This document shows, in pieces, positions 50,629 through 59,765 of a DNA stretch of 59,768 bases. The notes below the pieces were generated by a model that was not told the DNA's origin, ran no database searches, and saw nothing but the letters and a program-made list of their open reading frames with translations. The translations under genes and the position numbers were made by a program. Each line of letters starts with the position of its first letter. The first letter of the stretch is position 1. Source of the stretch: Parasulfuritortus sp037439465 (GTDB taxonomy: Bacteria; Pseudomonadota; Gammaproteobacteria; Burkholderiales; Thiobacillaceae); assembly GCA_037439465.1 (NCBI GenBank), contig JBBIVX010000020.1:1-59768 (forward strand), in the 5' to 3' direction.

Positions 50629-51753
50629 TCAGGCCAGTTCCTCAATATTGAACAAGCGCCGGTGTTCGAGGATGGCGTAGCGGTCGGTCATGCCGGCGAT
50701 GTAGTCGCACACGGCGCGCGCCAGGCCGCCCTCGGCGCGCCCCTGATACTCAGGCGGCAAGCGCTTCGGCTCGGCGATGAACGCCGCGAACAGGTCATGG
50801 ATCAAGCGACTGGCCTTCTCGCTCATGCGCACCACTTTGTAATGGCGGTACAGGTTCTGAAACAGAAAGCGCTTGAGGGCCAGGCTTTCTTCGCGCACAG
50901 CCGCACTGAAGGCGGCCAGCGGCGGGCAGGCGCGTAGCGCGTCGCTATCGGCCGGCCGGTGTTCGGCCAGGTTGGCGCGGGTCTGCCCGACCAGATCGGT
51001 GACCAGGGTGTTGATCATCCGGCGCACCGTCTCGTGGATCAGCCGGCGGTCGGTGAGCGTGGGATAGAGCCGGCGCACCGTGTCTAGGTGGCGGCGGAAC
51101 AGCGCCACCTCTCCCAGTTGTTCGAGCGTGATGAGGCCGGAACGCAGGCCGTCATCGACGTCGTGGTTGTTGTAGGCCACCTCGTCGGCCAGGTTGACGA
51201 TCTGCGCCTCCAGGCTCGGTTGCGTGCCAACCAGAAAGCGCTGGCCGACATCACCCAGCCTTTCGGCGTTCTTCTTCGAGCAGTGCTTGAGTATGCCTTC
51301 GCGCGCCTCGAAGGTGAGGTTAAGACCGTCGAACTCGGCGTATTTCTGTTCCAGCGCATCGACCACCCGCAAGGATTGCAGGTTGTGTTCAAAGCCGCCG
51401 TGCGCCTTCATGCAGTCGTTCAGGGCATCCTGGCCGGTGTGGCCGAACGGCGTGTGGCCGAGGTCGTGGGCCAGGGCGATGGTCTCGACCAGATCTTCAT
51501 TCAGATTGAGAAGACGCGCCAGTGTACGGCCGATCTGCGCCACCTCCAGGCTATGGGTCAGGCGGGTGCGGAACAGGTCGCCCTCATGGTTGACGAACAC
51601 CTGGGTCTTGTACTCCAGGCGGCGAAAGGCAGTGGAGTGGATGATGCGGTCGCGGTCGCGCTGGAACTCGGAGCGCGGCGCCGCCGGCGGCTCGGGATGG
51701 CGGCGGCCGCGCGACTGCGCGGAGTGGGCGGCGTAGGGGGCGAGGTCGGTCAC
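50629..51753 (-). CDS. dgt: Deoxyguanosinetriphosphate triphosphohydrolase-like protein
   Basis: HD-domain enzyme that splits dNTPs to nucleoside and triphosphate. The 374-residue protein has DRDRIIHSTAFRRLEYKTQVF, then the HD metal site TRLTHSLEVAQIGRTLARLL and ALAHDLGHTPFGHTGQDAL, and later NLADEVAYNNHDVDDGL. Length and order fit the dGTPase type-2 subfamily. It follows aroB on the same strand with 82 nt between, a common pairing. The true dNTP preference of this subfamily varies. Confidence 0.94.
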   Translation of the reverse strand: MTDLAPYAAHSAQSRGRRHPEPPAAPRSEFQRDRDRIIHSTAFRRLEYKTQVFVNHEGDLFRTRLTHSLEVAQIGRTLARLLNLNEDLVETIALAHDLGHTPFGHTGQDALNDCMKAHGGFEHNLQSLRVVDALEQKYAEFDGLNLTFEAREGILKHCSKKNAERLGDVGQRFLVGTQPSLEAQIVNLADEVAYNNHDVDDGLRSGLITLEQLGEVALFRRHLDTVRRLYPTLTDRRLIHETVRRMINTLVTDLVGQTRANLAEHRPADSDALRACPPLAAFSAAVREESLALKRFLFQNLYRHYKVVRMSEKASRLIHDLFAAFIAEPKRLPPEYQGRAEGGLARAVCDYIAGMTDRYAILEHRRLFNIEELA

Positions 51754-51835
51754 GGTTGGTATCTTATCTTGGCAGCATTGTGGCGCATCACGATTTTCGC
51801 CGCGCGCTGTCTTGGCCTTCGCGCCCGGCAGGCCG

Positions 51836-52930
51836 TCACCCCTGGATCGATCCTGTAGCGCCGGTCAACGTCTGCCGCAGCAAATCGTCCGGGGCGTCGG
51901 CGGCGACGTAGCACTCGCCCAGCGTGCGGAACAGCACGAAGCGCATCCGGCCGGCCTCGACCTTCTTGTCCACGGCCATGTAATTCAGATAGGCCTCGAC
52001 GCCCAGACTCGGCGCCACGGTGGGCAGTCCGGCGCGTTTGAACAGGCGAGCGATGCGTTCGACCTCGGTCTGCGTGATATTGCCCATGCGCCGCGACAGG
52101 TCGGCGGCCAGCATGGTGCCGGCGGCGACGCCTTCGCCGTGCAGCCAGACGCCGTAACCCATGCCGGCCTCGATGGCGTGACCGAAAGTGTGGCCCAGGT
52201 TGAGCAGGGCGCGGCTGCCGGCCTCGCGTTCGTCGGCGGCGACCACCTCGGCCTTGTTTTCGCAGGAGCGATGGATGGCATAGGCCAGCGCCGCGGGGTC
52301 GCGCGCCACCAGCTTGTCCATGTTCGCTTCCAACCATTCAAGAAAGGACCGATCGCGGATCAGGCCGTATTTGATGACCTCGGCCAGCCCCGCCGACAGT
52401 TCGCGCGCGGGCAGGGTGTTAAGCGTGGCGGTATCGGCCAGCACGAGCCGCGGCTGATAAAACGCGCCGATCATGTTCTTGCCCAGCGGATGGTTGATGC
52501 CGGTCTTGCCACCGACCGAGGAATCGACCTGGGCGAGCAACGTGGTGGGTGCCTGGATGAACGGCACGCCGCGCTGGTAGGACGCCGCGGCGAAGCCGGT
52601 CAGGTCGCCGATGACGCCGCCGCCGAGGGCGATGAGCGTGGTCTTGCGCTCGGCCCGGTGGCTCAGCAGGGCGTCAAAGATGAGATTCAGGGTTTCCCAG
52701 TTCTTGTAGACCTCGCCGTCCGGCAGGACGATGGGGAGTACCTCAACGCCGGCATTCTTGAGCGTCGCGGTCAGGCGGCCGAGGTAGAGCGGTCCGACCG
52801 TGGTGTTGGTGACGATGGCGACGCGCGGTTGCGCCAGCCGCGGCAGGATCAGGTCGGCCCGGTCCAGGAGGCCGGCGCCGATATGGATGGGGTAACTGCG
52901 CTCGCCCAAGTTGACGGTGAGGGTCTGCAT
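51836..52930 (-). CDS. aroB: 3-dehydroquinate synthase
   Basis: AroB converts DAHP to 3-dehydroquinate in the shikimate pathway using NAD and a metal. The 364-residue protein shows VLPDGEVYKNWETLNLIFDALL, ALGGGVIGDLTGFAAASYQRG, PTTLLAQVDSSVGGKTGINHP and the metal ligands in LNLGHTFGHAIEAGMGYGVWLHGEGVAAG. aroK, often just upstream, is absent. A TATAAT-like -10 lies about 25 nt before the start. Confidence 0.97.
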   Translation of the reverse strand: MQTLTVNLGERSYPIHIGAGLLDRADLILPRLAQPRVAIVTNTTVGPLYLGRLTATLKNAGVEVLPIVLPDGEVYKNWETLNLIFDALLSHRAERKTTLIALGGGVIGDLTGFAAASYQRGVPFIQAPTTLLAQVDSSVGGKTGINHPLGKNMIGAFYQPRLVLADTATLNTLPARELSAGLAEVIKYGLIRDRSFLEWLEANMDKLVARDPAALAYAIHRSCENKAEVVAADEREAGSRALLNLGHTFGHAIEAGMGYGVWLHGEGVAAGTMLAADLSRRMGNITQTEVERIARLFKRAGLPTVAPSLGVEAYLNYMAVDKKVEAGRMRFVLFRTLGECYVAADAPDDLLRQTLTGATGSIQG

Positions 52931-53007
52931 GATGAATCTCTATGAGAGGTCTCTGGACAATTATAAGCGGCGTCCACAGTCACCCGCTGGCAATCGCCGG
53001 CAACGGG

Positions 53008-54177
53008 TCAGCCATTGTCCGCCGTCGGCGTTTCCTTGAAACGGGACCACCCCAGCCAGCCCAGGCCCCGCTTGAGCAAGCGCTTCGCCCGCCGCCCCTG
53101 GATATGCTTGAAGGCATAGACACTTCCTAGCGGGGTGGCGGGGTTGAACGCCATGAAGCCATGGTAGTCGCGCGCGTTTTTCATCCAGCCGCGTTTGTAT
53201 TCGTCATGCCCAAACCCGTAGTCGAGCCTTCGCACATGGTCGTGGTCGAGCACGTGGGCAATCATGCGACTGGTGAGCACGACGCCAACACCCAGCTTTT
53301 TGTAGGCCTCGTGATAGGCCAGCCGGGCGCAGTGCGCGGTGCCGCCGCTGACGATCCAGAACTGCGCGGCGACCGGCTCGTCCCCCAGGCGCAGGATACC
53401 CAGCCGCAGACAACCCTTGCTGGCGCTCAGGCTCATGAGTTGCAGCGTTTCCGGCGCGAACATGGAGGGGAGCTCCTTCCAGCTATGACGCGAGACTTGG
53501 ATATAGTCGGCAATGGCCGCCTCCAAACCGGCCGGACCGGTCACCAACACGAATTCCATGTCGCCCCGTCTTTCCAAGGCACGCTGCCGGCGTCTGACGT
53601 TGTAGCGCATGTTCGCGCTGCGCTGCGCAAAATAGGCGCCATAAGACAAGCCGGCGGTGTCCTCAAAGCGATTGTAGGAATTGGCATAAGTCTGTATGAC
53701 GAAGCCGGCATCACGCAAGGCCCGATCGATGGTAACGCCCAGGGGCGAATCCAACTCGACCGGCCAGAGCCGGACGCCATCGTATCCGCGCCCTTCCAGG
53801 GCACCCAGCCGGAAATGTTTGAACAACGCCGTCAGAATACGCACCGGCTGTTCGACGCGCGGCGCGAACATCAGCGCCGTCGTTGTGTAATTCTCGGGGT
53901 TGCTGATGGCGCCGATGACATGACCTCGCCTGATCGCGTTATCGCGTGTGGTATAGCGCAGCGGCGCCAGCAGCAGTGGCTGGCCCGAGGAGGAGTCCTC
54001 CATGGCATAAAGGCGCAACTCATGGCCTTCGTCGAAAAAATTGCGCATCAGGTGTTCGAACCATGCCGGCTCGCGGAACAATCCCCGCCGCTCGATCTCA
54101 CCGCTCAACAGTGTACGGTACGGCGCGGGGAGATCGGCGAAGCTTGAGAACTGGCGGATGCGGTAAGTCCCGTTCAT
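53008..54177 (-). CDS. GNAT (FemAB/BioF2-like) acyltransferase
   Basis: A 389-residue protein with the double GNAT arrangement of the BioF2-like/FemAB group. SANMRYNVRRRQRALERRGDMEFVLVTG and the second-half GDEPVAAQFWIVSGGTAHCARLAYHEAYKKLGVGVVLTSRMIAHVLDHD are the recognisable parts. DYGFGHDEYKRGWM follows near the end. Such enzymes transfer acyl or aminoacyl groups to peptidoglycan, polysaccharide or small molecules. The acceptor here is unknown. I chose ATG 54177; a GTG at 54237 would add 20 residues. It lies upstream of aroB on the same strand, with a 77-nt gap. Confidence 0.8.
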   Translation of the reverse strand: MNGTYRIRQFSSFADLPAPYRTLLSGEIERRGLFREPAWFEHLMRNFFDEGHELRLYAMEDSSSGQPLLLAPLRYTTRDNAIRRGHVIGAISNPENYTTTALMFAPRVEQPVRILTALFKHFRLGALEGRGYDGVRLWPVELDSPLGVTIDRALRDAGFVIQTYANSYNRFEDTAGLSYGAYFAQRSANMRYNVRRRQRALERRGDMEFVLVTGPAGLEAAIADYIQVSRHSWKELPSMFAPETLQLMSLSASKGCLRLGILRLGDEPVAAQFWIVSGGTAHCARLAYHEAYKKLGVGVVLTSRMIAHVLDHDHVRRLDYGFGHDEYKRGWMKNARDYHGFMAFNPATPLGSVYAFKHIQGRRAKRLLKRGLGWLGWSRFKETPTADNG

Positions 54178-54351
54178 AGTCTTGAGCGCCCTGTCGGGCA
54201 GTTCCGAAGCCCCGCTACTAGCGTTAAGCCGTTCCACGGCGACGGGCGGAAGGGGTGGTATTCCGCACCCTACCCGAGGCTTTCAAACAAACTATCTGGA
54301 CTTAACCGGCAATGCAAGATGATTACCCAGGTCGATGGGGAGGAGAGGGCC

Positions 54352-54382
54352 TTGCCACGCCAGCCTGGATGGACTTTATACT
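54352..54382 (+). promoter_or_regulatory. Possible xth promoter
   Basis: TTGCCA (54352-54357) and TATACT (54377-54382), 19 bp apart, 48 nt before the xth start. Spacing is long, so this is tentative. The rest of the 253-nt gap shows no gene. Confidence 0.3.
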
Positions 54383-54430
54383 GCGCTGAAACGCTGCGGC
54401 ACCTGCAACCCACAACACACTACCAGTCAT

Positions 54431-55198
54431 ATGAAGATTGCCACCTGGAACGTCAATTCACTCAAGGTCCGCCTGCCACATCTGCTTGACTGGCTGGCCA
54501 CCGCGTCGCCCGACATCGTCTGCCTGCAGGAGACCAAGCTGACTGACGACGCATTTCCGATTGCCGAGCTGGCAGCGGCTGGCTACAAGGCGGCGTATTC
54601 GGGTCAGAAGACCTACAACGGCGTCGCCATACTGAGCCAAAAGGAGGCTACCGAGGTGACCGTTGGCATTCCCGGTTTCGCCGATGAACAGAAACGGGTG
54701 CTAACAGTGACGGTGGCCGCCACACGGGTAATTTGCCTGTATGTGCCCAACGGGCAAAGCGTCGATTCCGAGAAATACCGCTACAAGCTTGCCTGGCTAG
54801 AAGCCCTGCAAAACTGGCTGAAAAGCGAGCTGACGCGGCACCCGCGCCTCGCCGTGCTCGGTGATTTCAACATTGCGCCGGAAGACCGCGACGTCCATGA
54901 TCCGGCCGCCTGGGCCGGGCAGGTACTGTGTTCCGAGCCGGAACGCGCCCACTTCCGCGCCCTGCTCGGCCTGGGGCTCAAGGACGCGTTCCGCCTGTTC
55001 GACCAAGAAGAAAAGGCCTATTCATGGTGGGACTACCGGCAGGGCGGTTTTCGCCGCAACCTGGGCCTGCGCATCGACCATATCCTGCTCTCGCCAGAAC
55101 TGGCTGACCGCTGCCGTAATTGCCGTATCGAGCGCGCACCGCGCACCTGGGAACGCCCTTCCGACCATGCCCCGGTGGCGGCCGAAATCGAGCTCTGA
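54431..55198 (+). CDS. xth: Exodeoxyribonuclease III (AP endonuclease)
   Basis: Cuts DNA 5' of abasic sites and removes 3' blocks. The 255-residue protein begins MKIATWNVNSLKVRLPHLLDWL and has the metal and catalytic residues of the EEP fold: CLQETKLTD, LYVPNG, LGDFNIAPEDRDVHDP, FRLFDQEEKAYSWWDYR, LRIDHILLS and the final SDHAP. ATG 54431 gives the family start; upstream in-frame codons do not match. Confidence 0.95.
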   Translation: MKIATWNVNSLKVRLPHLLDWLATASPDIVCLQETKLTDDAFPIAELAAAGYKAAYSGQKTYNGVAILSQKEATEVTVGIPGFADEQKRVLTVTVAATRVICLYVPNGQSVDSEKYRYKLAWLEALQNWLKSELTRHPRLAVLGDFNIAPEDRDVHDPAAWAGQVLCSEPERAHFRALLGLGLKDAFRLFDQEEKAYSWWDYRQGGFRRNLGLRIDHILLSPELADRCRNCRIERAPRTWERPSDHAPVAAEIEL

Positions 55199-55235
55199 CG
55201 CGCCCTGCGCGGTGTTCCAGAGCCTCACGGAACTT

Positions 55236-55283
55236 ACCCCGTATATGGTGCTTTGTGCTAGCGCATGACACTATATTTAGTGT
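55236..55283. promoter_or_regulatory. Tandem NrdR boxes upstream of nrdJ
   Basis: ACACTATATTTAGTGT (55268-55283) matches the NrdR box almost perfectly. ACCCCGTATATGGTGC (55236-55251) is a weaker copy. The 16-bp gap (32 bp start to start, three helical turns) is the usual NrdR arrangement. NrdR would repress nrdJ when dATP is high. Confidence 0.85.
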
Positions 55284-55328
55284 ATCGTTGCCGACAGAGT
55301 TACCACCGTCACAAGGGAGATTCAAACC

Positions 55329-58250
55329 ATGCAAGAAGCGCTGTTTCCAGAACTGGCAGAGCAGGATATTTCCACCGAGGTCCTCCTCGAAAAATATGCC
55401 AAAGGAGATGAAAAAAATGTCACCGACGTGCGTCTAAGGGTCGCCCGCGCACTGGCGGCGATCGAGGAACCAAAGACTCGCGCCCTATGGGAACGGCGTT
55501 TCTTCGAGGCCATGGAGGCCGGTTTCATCCCTGGCGGGCGCATCAACTCCGCCGCCGGCACCGAACTGCAGGCGACGCTGATCAACTGCTTCGTGCAGCC
55601 GGTGGGCGACGCCATCTCCGGCCTCTCCAATGGCAAACCCGGCATCTACAACGCGCTCGAAGAAGCCGCCGAGACCATGCGCCGCGGCGGCGGCGTCGGC
55701 TACGACTTCTCCACCATCCGGCCCAAGGGCTCACTGGTTAAAGGCACACAGTCGCGCGCCAGCGGCCCAATTTCGTATATGCGGGTTTTCGACCGCTCCT
55801 GCGAGACGGTGGAATCCGCCGGTGCCCGGCGCGGCGCCCAGATGGGTGTCTTGCGCTGCGACCACCCTGACATCGTTGACTTCATCCACGCCAAAGACCA
55901 GGGCGACCTGAAGAACTTCAACATCTCACTCGGCGTCACCGACGTCTTCATGCAGGCGGTTCAGGACGACGGCGATGTCGAACTCGTGCACAAGGCCCTG
56001 CCAGGCGACGAGCAGATGGCCACCGGCGCCTACCAGCGCGGCGATGGCCTGTGGGTCTACCGCAAGGTCAAGGCGCGCGAGTTGTGGGCCCAGGTGATGC
56101 ACTCCACTTATGACCACGCCGAACCGGGCGTGCTGTTCCTCGACCGCATCAACAAGGACAACAACCTCGGCTATTGCGAGACTATCGAGGCGACCAACCC
56201 CTGCGGCGAGCAGCCCTTGCCGCCCTACGGCTGCTGTTGCCTGGGGTCGATCAACCTGACCCGGTTTGTGAAGTCAGGCTTTCTGCCCGAGGCCGAGTTC
56301 GATTTCGCCGGCCTCGGCAGGACCGTCGCCACGGCGGTGCGCATGCTCGACAACGTACTCGACCTGACCGCCTGGCCGCTCGAAAAGCAGCACATCGAGG
56401 CTCAGTCCAAGCGCCGCATCGGTCTCGGCTTCACCGGCCTGGGCGATGCCATGATCATGCTCGGCCTGCGCTACGACACCAATGCCGCCCGTGACTTCGC
56501 CGGCCAGGCCGCCCAGTTCATGCGCGACCAGGCCTACCAGGCGTCGGCCGAGCTGGCCCAGGAACGCGGCGCCTTCCCGCTGTTCAACGCCGACCTTTAC
56601 CTCGCCGGCAGCAGCTTCGCCTCGCGCCTGCCGATGGAGCTAAAGGCCACCATCCGCGAGCACGGCATCCGCAACTCGCACCTGCTCTCCATCGCCCCCA
56701 CCGGCACTATCTCGCTGGCCTTCGCCGACAACGCCAGCAACGGCATCGAGCCACCCTTCTCCTGGTACTACACACGCAAGAAACGGATGCCCGACGGCGG
56801 CACCAAGGAATACCAGGTCGAGGACCATGCCTACCGTCTCTACCGCGAGCACGGGGGCGATGTGGAACATTTGCCGGAAAGTTTCGTCACCGCGCTGGAA
56901 ATCTCCGCCCTGGACCACATGCGCATGGTCGCCGCCGTGGCGCCGTATATCGATTCGGCCATCTCCAAGACGGTCAACGTGCCGGCCGAATACCCCTTCG
57001 ACGACTTCGGCGAACTCTACAGCGCCGCCTGGCGCGCCGGGCTCAAGGGCATCACCACTTACCGCCCCAACGCCGTGCTCGGCAGCGTGCTCTCGGTGGA
57101 GAAAGAAAAGGCCGCGCCGCAAGACTTCCAGATCAGCGACGTCAACCGCCGCATCGAGATCAAGAACGTCCCGGCGCCGGTGCTGGAATCGCTCAAATGG
57201 CCTGGCCGGCCCAAGCTGCCCGGCGGCAACCTGGCCTGGAGTTACATGATCGAGTCGCCGCACGGCAGCTTCGCCATCTTCGTCGGCCACGTCGAAAACG
57301 TCCCTCAGAACGTTTCGGCGGGGGCTAACGTGAGCGGAGCGAACGTTAAGCCGTCAGGCGGCCGTAGCCAGAACGGCGGCGGCAAGGCCTGGCCGTTCGA
57401 GCTCTGGGTCAACGGTGCCGAACAGCCGCGCGGCCTCGGCGCCCTGGCCAAGACCCTGTCCATGGACATGCGCGCCAACGATCGCGCCTGGCTAAAACTC
57501 AAGCTTGAATCCCTGGCCAGGACACGCGGTGATGACGCCTGTTTCATCCCCTTCCCGCCGCACGGCGAGCTGCGCTCGGTGCCGAGCATGGTCGCCGCCA
57601 TGGCGCAGATCGTGCAGTGGCGGCTGGAACAGCTCGGTGCCCTCGACGCCAGCGGTCCCAGCCCGCTGCTCGACGTCCTGTTCAGCCACAAGGAACCCAA
57701 GACCGGCACCGACGGCACCCTGTCCTGGACCGTGGACGTGCTCAACCCGGCCTCGGAAGACGACTTCGTCCTCGGCCTCAAGGAGATCACCCTGCCGGAC
57801 GGCGTCACCCGGCCCTACTCGGTCTGGTTGGCCGGCGACTACCCGCGTGCCCTCGATGGCCTGTGCAAGGTGCTGTCGCTCGACATGCGGGTGATCGACC
57901 CGGCCTGGATCGGCATGAAGCTGAGGAAACTATTGAACTACCAGGAACCGCTCGGCGACTTCATGGCCAAGATACCCGGCTCGGAAAAGAGCCAGACCTG
58001 GCCGTCGACAGTGGCCTATGTCGCCCGGCTCATCATTCACCGCTACGCCATGCTGGGCCTCTTGACCGAGGATGGCCAGCCGATCCAGCAGATGGGCATC
58101 CTGGAGGCGCCCGCCCCGGCCGGCCAGGCCCCGGCCGCCATGCCGGCGATGAAGGGCAAGCGCTGCAAGGAGTGCGGCAACGAGACAGTGATCCGCAAGG
58201 ACGGCTGCGACTTCTGCACGGCCTGCGGGGCGGTGGGGGCGTGCGGCTAA
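55329..58250 (+). CDS. nrdJ: Adenosylcobalamin-dependent ribonucleotide reductase
   Basis: Class II enzyme that reduces ribonucleotides with a B12-derived radical, independent of oxygen. The 973-residue protein has the first redox Cys87 (LINCFVQPVGD), the radical site NPCGEQPL (290-297, Cys292 and Glu294), APTGTISL, and the redox or metal-type C-terminus KGKRCKECGNETVIRKDGCDFCTACG. Two TSCPD domains lie near 690-930. About residues 657-686 hold a low-complexity insertion (NVSAGANVSGANV) encoded by an inverted repeat. The start follows GGGAG. NrdR boxes precede it, and no class I or III genes are near. Confidence 0.96.
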   Translation: MQEALFPELAEQDISTEVLLEKYAKGDEKNVTDVRLRVARALAAIEEPKTRALWERRFFEAMEAGFIPGGRINSAAGTELQATLINCFVQPVGDAISGLSNGKPGIYNALEEAAETMRRGGGVGYDFSTIRPKGSLVKGTQSRASGPISYMRVFDRSCETVESAGARRGAQMGVLRCDHPDIVDFIHAKDQGDLKNFNISLGVTDVFMQAVQDDGDVELVHKALPGDEQMATGAYQRGDGLWVYRKVKARELWAQVMHSTYDHAEPGVLFLDRINKDNNLGYCETIEATNPCGEQPLPPYGCCCLGSINLTRFVKSGFLPEAEFDFAGLGRTVATAVRMLDNVLDLTAWPLEKQHIEAQSKRRIGLGFTGLGDAMIMLGLRYDTNAARDFAGQAAQFMRDQAYQASAELAQERGAFPLFNADLYLAGSSFASRLPMELKATIREHGIRNSHLLSIAPTGTISLAFADNASNGIEPPFSWYYTRKKRMPDGGTKEYQVEDHAYRLYREHGGDVEHLPESFVTALEISALDHMRMVAAVAPYIDSAISKTVNVPAEYPFDDFGELYSAAWRAGLKGITTYRPNAVLGSVLSVEKEKAAPQDFQISDVNRRIEIKNVPAPVLESLKWPGRPKLPGGNLAWSYMIESPHGSFAIFVGHVENVPQNVSAGANVSGANVKPSGGRSQNGGGKAWPFELWVNGAEQPRGLGALAKTLSMDMRANDRAWLKLKLESLARTRGDDACFIPFPPHGELRSVPSMVAAMAQIVQWRLEQLGALDASGPSPLLDVLFSHKEPKTGTDGTLSWTVDVLNPASEDDFVLGLKEITLPDGVTRPYSVWLAGDYPRALDGLCKVLSLDMRVIDPAWIGMKLRKLLNYQEPLGDFMAKIPGSEKSQTWPSTVAYVARLIIHRYAMLGLLTEDGQPIQQMGILEAPAPAGQAPAAMPAMKGKRCKECGNETVIRKDGCDFCTACGAVGACG
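57323..57352. repeat. Inverted repeat inside nrdJ
   Basis: GGCTAACGT (57323-57331) and ACGTTAAGCC (57343-57352) pair with one bulge around GAGCGGAGCGA. AACGT occurs three times in this stretch. It encodes an in-frame insertion relative to the expected NrdJ sequence between GHVEN and WPFELWVNG. Confidence 0.55.
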
Positions 58251-58271
58251 AAGCCTGCATACCTCATACCA

Positions 58272-58288
58272 TTTATTTCGCATTTAAA
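58272..58288. promoter_or_regulatory. AT-rich near-palindrome upstream of soxX
   Basis: TTTATTTCGCATTTAAA lies 112 nt before soxX and resembles the perfect palindrome TTTATTTGCAAATAAA before sat (shared TTTATTT and GCA core). Possible common regulator site. No confident -35/-10 was found. Confidence 0.35.
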
Positions 58289-58399
58289 GTAAATTAGGTC
58301 CACCAGTGTTGCCGCCATCTGGGGCGCACTGGATCGCAAAGGCCTGTGGTGTTTTTTGCATTACCTTGGCCAATGACCATCCACCGTAGGAGACTAAAG

Positions 58400-58891
58400 A
58401 TGAAAATAAACTTACTTGCATTAACCGCTTTGGCGGCCTTGCCCATGGGGGCGGCCGGCGCCGATGCCCCCCCGCCAGCAGCCGCGACGCCGCCTGCGCC
58501 CGTGGCTGCACCGTATCAGTCCTGGACGGTAGCGAACCTGGCTGTACAGGCGCCGTTGGGCGGGCTCAAGGGGGATGCCGCCAAGGGCCGAAAACTGGCC
58601 ATTGCCAGTGCCAAGGGCAATTGCCTGGCCTGCCACAAGATGCCCATACCCGAACAGGAGTTTCATGGAGAGATCGGCCCTGACCTCAATGGGGTGGCAA
58701 GCCGCTACAGCGAGGGCGAGCTGCGCTTGCGCATCATCAATATCCAGACGATCAACCCCAACAGTCTGATGCCACCCTTTTACAAACACCCCGACGAGTT
58801 GAAGCAAGTCGCGGCGAAATACAAAGGACAGACCATCCTTACCGCGCAAGAGGTCGAGGACGTGGTGGCCTATTTGCTGACGCTCAAATGA
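58400..58891 (+). CDS. soxX: Sulfur oxidation cytochrome SoxX
   Basis: SoxX is the monohaem partner of SoxA. Together they load thiosulfate onto SoxYZ in the periplasm. The 163-residue protein has a signal peptide (MKINLLALTALAALPMGAAG-AD) and a Pro/Ala-rich linker. The haem site is CLACH (75-79), then IGPDLNGVASRY and the axial methionine region NPNSLMPPFY (Met124). ATG 58400 follows TAGGAGA. Its stop lies 11 nt before the soxA start. Confidence 0.93.
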   Translation: MKINLLALTALAALPMGAAGADAPPPAAATPPAPVAAPYQSWTVANLAVQAPLGGLKGDAAKGRKLAIASAKGNCLACHKMPIPEQEFHGEIGPDLNGVASRYSEGELRLRIINIQTINPNSLMPPFYKHPDELKQVAAKYKGQTILTAQEVEDVVAYLLTLK

Positions 58892-58902
58892 GGAGACGAC
58901 CC

Positions 58903-59676
58903 ATGAAACTGAATACAGCCATTCTGCTGGGCGCCGGGCTGACTGCCGCCATTTGCGGCGCCAGCGCACTTGCCGACGAAGCCTTCTCCGGCTATACCCT
59001 GCTCAAACAGGAAACCAAGGAGATGCAGGACGATGACTTCCTCAACCAGGGGATGGATACGGTTGCCAAAGGGGCAAAACTGTTTGCCACGAAAGGCAAG
59101 AAGGGAGTGTCCTGCGAAACCTGCCATGGCGAGAAAGGCAAAAGGATCAACCCCAAGAATATTGCCAAATACCCCATCCTCGACCCCAAGACCAAGCGTC
59201 CCCTCACCCTCCAGCAACGCATCCTCAATATGTGGACGGAACAGATGGGCAATGCACCGCTCAAGTATGAAAGCGACGACGCCCTGGCATTGGAGACCTT
59301 CGTTCGCCACCTGGCTCGCGGGCAAAAGGTGAATGTAAATACCCGTGGGGCCATGGCACCGTTCTATGAGCAGGGCAAGAAACTGTTCGAAAGCCGTGCC
59401 GGGCACCTCAATATGGCCTGCAATCTTTGCCATGACTATTATCCGAAGCATCTGCTGCGGGCGCAGGTTCTGTCGCAAGGGCAGACCAACGGCTTCCCGC
59501 TGTATCGCCTCGCCAATGGCAAAGTGGTCGGCACACAGACCCGCATCAATCAGTGCTTCAAATCTATCCGCGCTGAAGAACAACCCTATGGCACCGAGAC
59601 ATTCGCACTCATTGAGCTGTATCTGAATGCCCGTGGCAACGGGCTCAAGATTGAGACGCCGGCGGTACGTTTTTAG
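58903..59676 (+). CDS. soxA: Sulfur oxidation cytochrome SoxA, dihaem
   Basis: Catalytic subunit of SoxXA. The 257-residue protein starts at ATG 58903 with AGGAG 7 nt upstream (an ATG at 58888 overlaps the soxX stop but lacks such a site). A signal peptide (cleaved near ALA-DEA, 22-25) precedes two haem sites, CETCH (71-75) and CNLCH (173-177). The active-site cysteine ligand motif is RINQC (Cys218), then FALIELYLNARGNG. Two haems place it with the dihaem SoxA type. A terminator follows, so soxYZ and soxB are not downstream here. Confidence 0.94.
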   Translation: MKLNTAILLGAGLTAAICGASALADEAFSGYTLLKQETKEMQDDDFLNQGMDTVAKGAKLFATKGKKGVSCETCHGEKGKRINPKNIAKYPILDPKTKRPLTLQQRILNMWTEQMGNAPLKYESDDALALETFVRHLARGQKVNVNTRGAMAPFYEQGKKLFESRAGHLNMACNLCHDYYPKHLLRAQVLSQGQTNGFPLYRLANGKVVGTQTRINQCFKSIRAEEQPYGTETFALIELYLNARGNGLKIETPAVRF

Positions 59677-59730
59677 TGTTGGGCTGTGCAAATTTGCCGG
59701 GAAGGCGAAGCGTCGGCGGCCCGGGAATGC

Positions 59731-59765
59731 AAAACGCCCTGCCTTGGATGGCAGGGCGTTTTTAT
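59731..59765 (+). terminator. Intrinsic terminator of soxXA
   Basis: AAAACGCCCTGCC and GGCAGGGCGTTTT form a 13-bp stem with a 6-nt loop, followed by more T. It starts 55 nt after soxA and closes the unit. Confidence 0.9.

Noticed and set aside
57323..57352. Integron attC site within nrdJ
   Set aside because: GTTAAGC looks like a core site, but the partner end GGCTAAC does not fit RYYYAAC, and there is no integrase or cassette.
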